Source: an uncultured Acetobacteraceae bacterium (GTDB taxonomy: Bacteria > Pseudomonadota > Alphaproteobacteria > Acetobacterales > Acetobacteraceae). From it: 64,000 bases of DNA. The stretch is taken from the NCBI GenBank assembly GCA_937873205.1, contig CALMVO010000122.1, positions 1 through 64,000 on the forward strand. Reading direction: 5' to 3'. The notes under the pieces were generated by a model. It was not told the origin of the DNA and did no database searches. It saw only the letters and a list, made by a program, of their open reading frames with translations. Positions 9,214 to 16,388 of the stretch are shown here, piece by piece. How positions within the stretch are numbered: the stretch's first letter is position 1; every line of letters starts with the position of its first letter. The position numbers were made by a program, and so were the translations under genes.

Positions 9214-9537
9214 TCAGAACGGCAGCTTCATGCCCGGCGGCAGGTTGAGGCCGCCGGTCACCTTCTGCATTTCCTCCGAGGTGCGGGTCTCAAGGTGACG
9301 CCTGGCCTCGGCGTGCGCCGCCACGATCAGGTCCTCCAGCATCTCGGTCTCCGCCGGGTCGGCGAGCTTGGGATCGATGCGGATGCGCTTCAGGTCGCCC
9401 TTGCCGCTGAGCGTCACCGCGACCATGCCGGCACCGGCCTGGCCCTCGACCTCAAGCTCGGCGAGCCCGTTCTGCATCTCCTCCATCTTCGCCTGCATCT
9501 GCGACGCCTGCTTCATCAGGCCGGCCAGGTTCTTCAT
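9214..9537 (-). CDS. YbaB/EbfC family nucleoid-associated protein
   Basis: A 107-aa small basic/acidic DNA-binding protein of the YbaB/EbfC family, which forms tweezer-shaped dimers that bind DNA. It begins [22 protein letters not shown], the family N-terminal helix, and has the central strand [16 protein letters not shown]. It sits directly upstream of recR, the classical arrangement. The next gene upstream, which would usually be dnaX, has been displaced by an accessory block. The 246-bp gap to the divergent DUF1275 gene shows nothing recognisable. Confidence 0.93.
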   Translation of the reverse strand: MKNLAGLMKQASQMQAKMEEMQNGLAELEVEGQAGAGMVAVTLSGKGDLKRIRIDPKLADPAETEMLEDLIVAAHAEARRHLETRTSEEMQKVTGGLNLPPGMKLPF

Positions 9538-9783
9538 CGATGCCTCACGCTTTTTGGATGCGCATCAAGATGGGACCGAACCCGGATCGGCGCCACCGCT
9601 GCGGCGCCATAAACGGCGTGCGGTATCCCGGGCCGGTCCCGCCGCAGATCACCGATCCCTCCCGACGATCCGGACGGCGCGTCGGCGACCACAACCCGGC
9701 CGACGATGTTGCGCGCTCGCAACCCATGCCGTCGGATACGAGACGGGCGGAGATCCGTGACTGGTTGCAAGGGATTTGGCGGC

Positions 9784-10476
9784 ATGGTGGTTCAGCTACT
9801 TCGGTCCGATCGGCGTGCGGCCGAGGTTGGGGCCTGCATCCTGACGGCGGCGGGCGGGATGATGGATGGCTGGGTCTACCTGGCGCACGGCCACCTGTTC
9901 GCCAACGCGCAGACCGGCAACGTCGTCCTGCTCGCCCTCTCGGTCGCCGCCGGCAGGCTGGGCGATGCCGCGCATTTCGTTCCCTCGATCGCGGCCTTCG
10001 TCGCCGGGCTGTTCGTGTCGCGACTGGCGGCGACCTGGCTGAAGAGCCGGCGCCTGAACTCGCGGACCATCCGCCTCGGCGCCGAGTGCGTCATCCTGCT
10101 CGGGCTGGGGCTCTGGGCGCACAGTCTGTCCGACACCGTCGTGACCGCCAGCGTCGGCTTCATCGCCGCGCTGCAGATCACCAGCCTGTCCCATATCGGC
10201 CGCTCGAGCTTCAATACCGGCATGACGACGGGAAACCTGACCAGCGCGGTGTCGGCGACCGTCGCGGCCTGGCTCGACGGATCCGCGGCGGATCGCGCTC
10301 GCGCGGCAGCACTCTGGTCGATGTGCGTCGCTTTCCTGCTGGGCGCGTTGCTGAGCGGCCTGTGCACGCACCGCTTCGGTGACCGCACCGTGTTCCTCAT
10401 CGCGGCCCTGGTCGCATGCGCCGTCGCGGTCACGTGGCGGGCCCCCGATCCGCTTCCCGAACCTGGATCGACATGA
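9784..10476 (+). CDS. YoaK family (DUF1275) membrane protein
   Basis: A 230-aa integral membrane protein of the DUF1275/YoaK family. It has the characteristic early segment AAGGMMDGWVYLAHGHLFANAQTGNVVLL, a later FNTGMTTGNLTSA motif, and about six hydrophobic segments. I chose the ATG at 9784, with AGGGAT upstream; an earlier ATG at 9706 would add 26 basic residues. The function is unknown. A second, divergent DUF1275 gene lies at 62982. It is the first gene of the block separating ybaB from dnaX. Confidence 0.85.
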   Translation: MVVQLLRSDRRAAEVGACILTAAGGMMDGWVYLAHGHLFANAQTGNVVLLALSVAAGRLGDAAHFVPSIAAFVAGLFVSRLAATWLKSRRLNSRTIRLGAECVILLGLGLWAHSLSDTVVTASVGFIAALQITSLSHIGRSSFNTGMTTGNLTSAVSATVAAWLDGSAADRARAAALWSMCVAFLLGALLSGLCTHRFGDRTVFLIAALVACAVAVTWRAPDPLPEPGST

Positions 10477-10507
10477 GATGGCCTGGACGCAGCCGGGACG
10501 AATCGCC

Positions 10508-11656
10508 TCAGCCGGCAAGCAGGAACGGGCCGAGCGCCGCCAGCAGGCCGTCCGGGTCCTCCTCCGGGATCAGGTGCCCGCAGGGTAGCCCGTGCCCGGA
10601 GACGGTGGTGGCCTCCTGGCCCCACAGACCGACCACGTCGAACATCTGTCCGACCGTGCTCTTCTCGCCCCAGATTGCCAGGATCGGCGTCGACACCTTC
10701 CGGCCGGCCTTCCGGTCGGCCTCCAGGAGCCGGCTGTCGATCCCCGCTGCCGCCCGGTAGTCCTCGCACACGGCATGAATCGCGGCCGGCTCGCGGTAGC
10801 AACGCAGGTAGGCCGCGAACGCCGCCGGGGTCACCGCGCCGGGGGTCTTGTTCTGCACGTCGAGATGATCGCGCAGGTAGAACTCCGGCAGGGCGCCGAT
10901 GAACCGCTCCGGCACCGGCTCCTTCTGGATCTGGAAGAACCACCAGAAATACTTGGTCGCGAACGCCTTGTCCGTCGCGGCGTACATCAGGTCGGTCGGC
11001 GCTATGTCGAGCACGACCGCGCGCAGCACCGCCTCGGGATGATCGATCATCATGAAGTGCAGCACGCGCCCGCCCCGGTCATGGCCGACCGCCTGGAAGC
11101 GCTCGTGGCCCAGCGCCCGCATCACCTGCACCTGGTCGGCGCTCATCGCGCGCTTGGAGTAGTCGATGTGGTCCGGGCCGCCCTCCGGCTTGCTCGAATC
11201 CCCGTAGCCGCGCAGGTCGGTCATCACCACGGTGTGGGTCCGGGCCAACCGGCCCGCCACCCTGTGCCAGGCAACGTGGGTCTCGGGATGGCCGTGCAGC
11301 AACAGCAACGGCGGTCCGTCACCGCCGACCAGCACGTTGATCGTGGCGCCGCTGGCCATCCTGCCCTCGACCTCCACTCCCTCGGTCCTGATGAAGCTCT
11401 GGCGGAAGCCCGGGAACAGCAGGGCATCGGTCCTCACGGCACCGGCCGGCAGCGGATCGTTCGCCTCGTGGTTCATGTCAGTCTCTCTTGCGGCAGCCTG
11501 CCCTCCGGCCTGGCCGCTCCCGGCCGCGAGGGCCGTCGCCGCCAGCATCGAGCCGATGAGTGCCCGCCGAGGAAAACCGGGCCGGGCCGGCGCGGTTCCG
11601 GCATCCGCGCCCGGCATGGTCCGCGCGCCGGTCATCAGTCGATCGCCATCGGTCAT
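10508..11656 (-). CDS. Tat-exported alpha/beta hydrolase, haloacetate dehalogenase-like
   Basis: A 382-aa alpha/beta hydrolase. A twin-arginine-like leader (FPRRALIGSMLAATALAA) implies export. The body matches haloacetate dehalogenase-type enzymes: oxyanion region HGHPETHVAWHRV, DLRGYGDSSKP, nucleophile segment GHDRGGRV, and a late catalytic His in SGHGLPCGH. The halide-pocket position that I recall as His-Trp in fluoroacetate dehalogenases reads FWWFF here, so dehalogenation is doubtful and an esterase or epoxide hydrolase activity is possible. The start overlaps the end of the glycerate kinase gene (ATGA), making it the last gene of the tartrate cassette. Confidence 0.78.
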   Translation of the reverse strand: MTDGDRLMTGARTMPGADAGTAPARPGFPRRALIGSMLAATALAAGSGQAGGQAAARETDMNHEANDPLPAGAVRTDALLFPGFRQSFIRTEGVEVEGRMASGATINVLVGGDGPPLLLLHGHPETHVAWHRVAGRLARTHTVVMTDLRGYGDSSKPEGGPDHIDYSKRAMSADQVQVMRALGHERFQAVGHDRGGRVLHFMMIDHPEAVLRAVVLDIAPTDLMYAATDKAFATKYFWWFFQIQKEPVPERFIGALPEFYLRDHLDVQNKTPGAVTPAAFAAYLRCYREPAAIHAVCEDYRAAAGIDSRLLEADRKAGRKVSTPILAIWGEKSTVGQMFDVVGLWGQEATTVSGHGLPCGHLIPEEDPDGLLAALGPFLLAG

Positions 11657-12573
11657 TTCGGATCCTCCCCTGGACAGGATGGCTTACCCATCGTGTCGTC
11701 CAGCCGCCGCCACGCCAGGGGCGTCCGGTCGGCATTGATGTCGATGACGATGTCCGCCGGCTTATCGGCGAGAATCCAGCGGGTCAGCCGCTCGTAGTGC
11801 GCGACGAAGCGCGCGATGGCGGCGGCGTCCATTGGCGGGAGGGAGTCGGCGACGGCGCGCGTCAGACCTCGCTCCTGCTCCAGCCGCCACGCGTGGACAT
11901 GCGCGAAGTCTGGCGCCCGAAGCAGGACCCGGATGTCGAGGCGGTCGAACAGTTCGCGATAGGCGCCGCGTAGGGCCGCATCGAGGTGACGGCGCCACTG
12001 GCCGCCGGGGTCCTCGTCGCGCTCGAGCGCGTTGATCGGTCGCGCGAGATCCGCCTCCTGAAGCGGCCGCGCGCCGACGCACCACCCCTCGAGGATCACG
12101 ATCGGGACCGGCGTCCGGTATCGCGGCCACCCGTCGGGCAGGACACGGTCGTCCCGCGTCTTGTCGAAGCGCGGCACCGCGACGATCCCGGCCGCGCCGC
12201 CAACCAGGGCGTCGATCGTCCGGCACGCCAGGTCCACGTCGTGCGTGCCCGGGACACCGCGGGTCTCCAGCAGCGGATGGACGTCCCGTCCGAGCGCCAC
12301 CCGCTCGGCGCGCGTCAGGTAGAAGTCGTCGAGGGACAGCACGGCGGCGCCGACGCCGGCCCGCTCCAGCCTTGCCGCCAGCCGCGCCGACATCGTCGAC
12401 TTGCCGCTCCCCTGCGCGCCGCACAGCCCGGCGACGATCGGCCTGCCCAACCGGCCGCGGCAGGCGAGCAGCGCATCGGCCACCATCCGGTCGGCCGCCT
12501 CGAATGCGGCGTCGCCGGGCGCGAACCGCCGCGGATCCGCCGGCGTCGCACCGTCCAGGCGGCCCGCCATCAT
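11653..12573 (-). CDS. P-loop kinase, probable D-glycerate 3-kinase
   Basis: A 306-aa P-loop kinase of the plant-type glycerate kinase/uridine-kinase-like group. It shows Walker A GAQGSGKSTMS near residue 60, then the DDFYLTR segment, GTHDVDLA, and VILEGWCVGARP. D-glycerate 3-kinase makes 3-phosphoglycerate, which fits the upstream tartrate dehydrogenase whose decarboxylating reaction yields D-glycerate. The ATG at 12573 overlaps the dehydrogenase stop. The substrate is inferred from family resemblance plus context. Confidence 0.8.
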   Translation of the reverse strand: MMAGRLDGATPADPRRFAPGDAAFEAADRMVADALLACRGRLGRPIVAGLCGAQGSGKSTMSARLAARLERAGVGAAVLSLDDFYLTRAERVALGRDVHPLLETRGVPGTHDVDLACRTIDALVGGAAGIVAVPRFDKTRDDRVLPDGWPRYRTPVPIVILEGWCVGARPLQEADLARPINALERDEDPGGQWRRHLDAALRGAYRELFDRLDIRVLLRAPDFAHVHAWRLEQERGLTRAVADSLPPMDAAAIARFVAHYERLTRWILADKPADIVIDINADRTPLAWRRLDDTMGKPSCPGEDPK

Positions 12574-13661
12574 CCGAGCGCGTTCGCAACGGCCCTGCCG
12601 CACGCCACCGTGTCCGCGCTGCCGCCGAGATCGCGGGTCCTGTGCTCCGGCTCGGCCAGCACGGTCTCGATGGCGCGCACGATGTCCGCCGCGGCGTCCC
12701 TCTCACCGAGATGGTCGAGCATCATGGAGGCTGCCCAGATCTGGCCGATCGGGTTGGCGATGCCCTGGCCGGCGATGTCCGGCGCGGATCCGTGGACCGG
12801 CTCGAACAGGGACGGGAAGCGGCGTTCGGGATCGATGTTGGCCGCCGGCGCGATGCCGATCGTCCCGGCGCAGGCGGGACCCAGGTCGGACAGGATGTCG
12901 CCGAACAGGTTGGAACCCACCACGACGTCGAAGTGATCCGGCCGCTGGACGAAATGTGCGGCCAGGATGTCGATGTGGAACTTGTCCACCCGCACGTCCG
13001 GGTAGCCACGCGCCATCGCCTCGACGCGCTCGTCCCAGTAGGGCATCGAGATCGAGATCCCGTTCGACTTGGTGGCCGACGTCAGGTGCCTCTTCCCGCG
13101 CGTCCGCGCCAGCTCGAAGGCGTAGCGCAGCACGCGGTCGACGCCGGTCCGCGTCATGATCGTCTCCTGCACCACGAACTCGCGGTCGGTGCCGGCGAAC
13201 ATCCGGCCACCGACCGACGAGTACTCGCCCTCGGTGTTCTCGCGCACGATCATCATGTCGATGTCGCCGTGCGTTCGGTTGGCCAGCGGCGAGCGGACGC
13301 CCGGCATGAGGCGCGCCGGCCGCAGGTTGACGTACTGGTCGAACTCGCGCCGCATCGGCACCAGCGAGCCCCAGAGCGACACGTGATCGGGAACCTTGTC
13401 CGGCCAGCCGACCGCACCGAAGAGGATCGCGTCGTGGCCGCCGATCCGCTCCTTCCAATCCTCCGGCATCATCCGCCCGTGCGCGAGCCAGTAGTCCACG
13501 CACGCGAAGTCGAAATGGTCGGTCTCGATCGACAGACCGTGCCGGCGCGCGGCCGCCTCCAGCACCCGAAGCCCCTCGGGCATGACCTCCCGGCCGATCC
13601 CGTCCCCCGCGATCACCGCCACGCGATACGCGCGATGCCCGTCGCCACCATGGCCCGTCAT
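12570..13661 (-). CDS. Tartrate dehydrogenase/decarboxylase
   Basis: A 363-aa NAD-dependent beta-decarboxylating dehydrogenase of the isopropylmalate dehydrogenase superfamily. It has GDGIGREVMPEGLRVL near the start, substrate-loop arginines (LRPARLMPGV), VRENTEGEYSSVGG, and the metal/cofactor region FGDILSDLGPACAG with GSAPDIAGQGIANP near the end. The tartrate-type subgroup is indicated by HVSLWGSLVPMRREFDQYVN. It converts tartrate or D-malate; meso-tartrate would give D-glycerate. GGAG precedes the ATG at 13661. The gene begins 4 nt after a truncated MFS gene that was probably its transporter. Confidence 0.88.
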   Translation of the reverse strand: MTGHGGDGHRAYRVAVIAGDGIGREVMPEGLRVLEAAARRHGLSIETDHFDFACVDYWLAHGRMMPEDWKERIGGHDAILFGAVGWPDKVPDHVSLWGSLVPMRREFDQYVNLRPARLMPGVRSPLANRTHGDIDMMIVRENTEGEYSSVGGRMFAGTDREFVVQETIMTRTGVDRVLRYAFELARTRGKRHLTSATKSNGISISMPYWDERVEAMARGYPDVRVDKFHIDILAAHFVQRPDHFDVVVGSNLFGDILSDLGPACAGTIGIAPAANIDPERRFPSLFEPVHGSAPDIAGQGIANPIGQIWAASMMLDHLGERDAAADIVRAIETVLAEPEHRTRDLGGSADTVACGRAVANALG

Positions 13662-13665
13662 CGTC

Positions 13666-14104
13666 TCATCTCCCTGGAAGGCTGATCGAGGGCGTCGGGG
13701 CCTGCGTCGCCGCCGCGGTCGGACCGCGCAGGGCACGCGCGAGCGGCAGGACCAGGGACGCCGAGAGAAACAGGATCGCCGCCGCCACGACCAAGCCGGC
13801 CTCGGCCGAACCGGTCCGCGCCCGCGCCAGCCCGATCACGAACGGACCAACCGCGCCGCCGAGCGTGCCGAGGCTGTTGATGAGCGCGATCCCGGCCGCC
13901 GCCGCCGGCCCGGCAAGGAACGCAGGCGGCAGCGTCCAGAACGGCGGCTTGGCCGCGTTCACGCCGACGCTGGCCATGACCAGGCCCGCCACCAGCAGCG
14001 GCAGCGAGGCGCCGACGCCGGCGAGCAGGAACCCCAGGCCAGCCAGGACGCAGGGGATCGCCACGTGCGCCATGCGCTCGCCGCGCCGGTCCGAGAACGC
14101 GCGA
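13666..14104 (-). pseudogene. C-terminal fragment of an ACS-type MFS transporter
   Basis: The fragment encodes the last four or so membrane helices of a major-facilitator transporter (MAHVAIPCVLAGLG..., SLGTLGGAVGPFVIGLA). The cytoplasmic-loop motif SDRRGER comes just before it in the same frame. Upstream sequence switches abruptly to an IS1595-type transposase near 14105. An N-terminal fragment of what looks like the same gene lies at 15854-16131. The anion:cation symporter branch commonly imports tartrate or related acids, which fits the adjacent dehydrogenase. It is non-functional as it stands. Confidence 0.75.
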
Positions 14105-14436
14105 GAGGGCCAGGGCGGACTTACCCTTGACCTCGTTGCAGAAGATCACGATGGCCGCCGGGTAGGTCTGGAGCGGCAGCTTGTGGAAGGCGAACACGGT
14201 GCCGGAGGTCGGCGAGAAGTCCTTGCGGCACGCCTTGCAGCGGAACCGGAGCTGGCCGGACGGGCGGCGGGCCTCGTAGCAGGTCGGGCAGCCGCAGTGC
14301 GGGCATACGGCGCGGCCTTCGGTCTCGGTCCACCGGATGGAAGCGAACATGGTCTCGCATCACGATCGGACAGGCGGATGACAGCGGCGAGGCTGATCGT
14401 GCGGGCCTTGGCAGAGAGGAGGAAGTGGCTGGCCAT
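14105..14436 (-). pseudogene. IS1595-family transposase, frameshifted 5' fragment
   Basis: The first part reads MASHFLLSAKARTISLAAVI in one frame. After a frameshift near 14355 it continues FASIRWTETEG and then the zinc-ribbon segment VCPHCGCPTCYEARR, with RFRCKACRKDFS, in another frame. This is the N-terminal part of IS1595-family transposases. After GKSALALSR it ends at the MFS fragment, so the catalytic DDE/N domain is missing. The element is dead and has inserted into, and deleted part of, the MFS gene. Confidence 0.8.
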
Positions 14437-14546
14437 CTGTCTGATCCGTCGTTAAGACAACGGATATGTAGGTTATCAGACGGTAGCTTGCAATAGGTAA
14501 TTCGACACATATGTCGTATTCTACGCGGAAGCGCAGGAGAACCGAC

Positions 14547-14783
14547 ATGGCCGGCACAAGCGACAAGTGGGCGGATCACGCTAAGCGGCACCTGAAGGCG
14601 GAGCTGAAGCGGGCTGACGTGAGCTATGCCGAGCTGGCGCGGCGATTGACAGACATGGAAATAGCGGAGACCGATACGTCGGTGGCCGCCAAGGTCAACC
14701 GTGGAGCGTTCCCCGCATGGTTCCTGTTCGCCGTCATGCGAGCCATTGGCGCGCATACATTACGGGTGGAGGACTGGTCCTAG
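14547..14783 (+). CDS. DUF6471 domain-containing small protein
   Basis: A 78-aa protein beginning MAGTSDKWADHAKRHLKAEL, with a helix-turn-helix-like SYAELARRLTDMEI segment and a terminal TLRVEDW. Proteins of this kind (DUF6471) are often found beside IS1595-type transposases. The ATG at 14547 has AGGAG about 10 nt upstream. It is divergent from the transposase remnant and probably travelled with it. A role in DNA binding or regulation is likely but not shown. Confidence 0.75.
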   Translation: MAGTSDKWADHAKRHLKAELKRADVSYAELARRLTDMEIAETDTSVAAKVNRGAFPAWFLFAVMRAIGAHTLRVEDWS

Positions 14784-15709
14784 CTACGTTGGGGTGGGCA
14801 ACATCTGGATGCGCTCGACCGGCTGCACCGTCAAAACAACCAGATCAAGTATCCGGCTACCATTCCGAACAAACCAGTGCCAATGACCACGGCTCTGAGG
14901 AGCGGCCGTTTCTTGTCAAAGTGATCCCCACCCCAAAGAGCAAACAAGAAACCGCCGACGATACCGCAGAACGCCAGGAAAAGTTTTCGTCCGATTGGTG
15001 GCTGGTTCGTCTTACAGGCGCGCTCGTCTTTGTAGGTATTGTTCAAGGTATTGTCTTCGCTGTTCAGGCAAAACGGCTCAAAGACACCATCAATAAAATG
15101 GACGAAGTTGCCAAAAAACAAGCTAACGATATGGCCGCTTCCATAGCTGAGGCTTCGCGAGCCGCTACTGCCATGGAGGGGGTAGCTCTGGCCATGGAAG
15201 TCAACAGCCAAACAGCAATCGAAATGGCTGCGGTTCAACGGGATTTCGGACAAAGGCAGATGCGTGCTTACTTGTCCGTAAACTTTGCAAGTGTTTTTCC
15301 ACAGGATGACGCTCTTGGATCCCGTACTGAAGTGAGATTCATTCTGATCAATACAGGAAATACTCCGGCCCACGAAGTTTGTTACAGGGCGCAGGCTGAC
15401 GTACTTCCTTTTCCATTGCCAGACCACTTTGATTTTCCAATTGAAGCTTTGCCGCAAGTGAGTGTTGTTGTTATAAGTGGAAAACAGCAGCTCATCCTAA
15501 ACACTTCTGTTAGGAACCTTCTCTCCACGCAGCAAATAAACAACTACATGAGCAGCACTGGTAATGTAAGGTTGTATGCTTGGGGTATAATTACGTATAA
15601 GGACGCGTTCGATAATGAAAGGCAGACCAAGTTTTGCATGAGCATGCTTTGGTTGAACGATGGCAATATTTTCGCTGTCAGTACGAACCGCCACAACAAC
15701 GCAACATGA
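14717..15709 (+). CDS. Hypothetical single-pass membrane protein, low G+C passenger gene
   Basis: A 330-aa reading frame whose G+C is visibly lower than that of all its neighbours. It has one membrane helix (LTGALVFVGIVQGIVFAV, about residues 99-116), then a helical stretch KRLKDTINKMDEVAKKQAND, and a beta-rich domain (LINTGNTPAHEVCYRA). I know similar unnamed proteins in mobile regions but no function. The start is uncertain: the ATG at 14717 lies inside the DUF6471 gene in another frame, and the conserved-looking part begins only around residue 60. It was probably acquired with the IS1595 element. Confidence 0.6.
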   Translation: MVPVRRHASHWRAYITGGGLVLATLGWATSGCARPAAPSKQPDQVSGYHSEQTSANDHGSEERPFLVKVIPTPKSKQETADDTAERQEKFSSDWWLVRLTGALVFVGIVQGIVFAVQAKRLKDTINKMDEVAKKQANDMAASIAEASRAATAMEGVALAMEVNSQTAIEMAAVQRDFGQRQMRAYLSVNFASVFPQDDALGSRTEVRFILINTGNTPAHEVCYRAQADVLPFPLPDHFDFPIEALPQVSVVVISGKQQLILNTSVRNLLSTQQINNYMSSTGNVRLYAWGIITYKDAFDNERQTKFCMSMLWLNDGNIFAVSTNRHNNAT

Positions 15710-15853
15710 TAAAGCTAACAGGGTGGCACCGATACGCCATAGCTTCCCTCCCATAACCCTAGACCTCACCGCCCTCCCGTTCGGGGACGATCGGCGGCAC
15801 CACGGATGTCGTGACCGGTTGATGTAGATGAAGAACCCGCGTGGTGGCGGGTG

Positions 15854-16131
15854 CTATATGATACCGGGGAAGAACCCGGCCTCGGCGAGGCCGAGCAGGA
15901 AGCGGGCGGCGAGGAAGCCGACCGGGCCGGTCACGAACGCCGTGCCGCCCGACACGAGGCCCCAGGTCACCATCACCCGGGCGATCCAGAGCCTGGCGCC
16001 CACCCGCTCCAGGATGAGGTTGGAGGGGACCTCGAAGCCCGCATAGGCCACGAAGAAGACGGCTGCGCCGATGCCGAACATCTCGGCACCGATGCCGAGG
16101 TCCCGGTTCATGGTGATCGCGGCGAAGCGTT
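15854..16131 (-). pseudogene. N-terminal fragment of an ACS-type MFS transporter
   Basis: The frame reads FAAITMNRDLGIGAEMFGIG, VPSNLILERVGARLWIARVM and FLAARFLLGLAEAGFFPGII, matching helices 2-5 of anion:cation symporters (FEVPSN, AEAGFFPG). It stops at an in-frame TAG right at the edge of the IS1595 remnant. The first helix is missing because the sequence joins a LysR fragment near 16131. Together with 13666-14104 it is probably one broken tartrate transporter gene. Confidence 0.75.
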
Positions 16132-16305
16132 CGTCAGCCGCAATCGATGCGTGTCGCGCGAGATCAGCGGCACCCCGACCCAGGTCTCGAGTGACTGCAT
16201 GCGGCGGCTCATCGCCGACTGCGTCACGTGCCGCCGCTCCGCCGCGCGCGCGAAGTGGAGGCAATCCGCCACGGCCAGGAAATCCTCCAGCCAGCCATGG
16301 TCCAT
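16132..16305 (-). pseudogene. LysR-family regulator, N-terminal fragment
   Basis: It starts MDHGWLEDFLAVADCLHFAR behind a good GGGAGG site and continues HVTQSAMSRRMQSLETWVGV through RDTHRLRLT, a complete LysR helix-turn-helix. The effector domain is absent: the sequence passes directly into MFS-like coding sequence in another frame. A deletion has therefore fused the head of a LysR gene to the transporter. The boundary is accurate to about 10 bp. Confidence 0.75.
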
Positions 16306-16388
16306 TCTGCCTCCCTGTGCACACGCGAGCGTCGGGCGGGTACGCGATCCAGCCATCGCCGAGGCCATGCGCGGCCCCGATCGGGGAC

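Noticed and set aside
12372-13685. 437-aa plus-strand ORF
   Set aside because: Antisense shadow of the tartrate dehydrogenase and glycerate kinase genes, with no recognisable motif.
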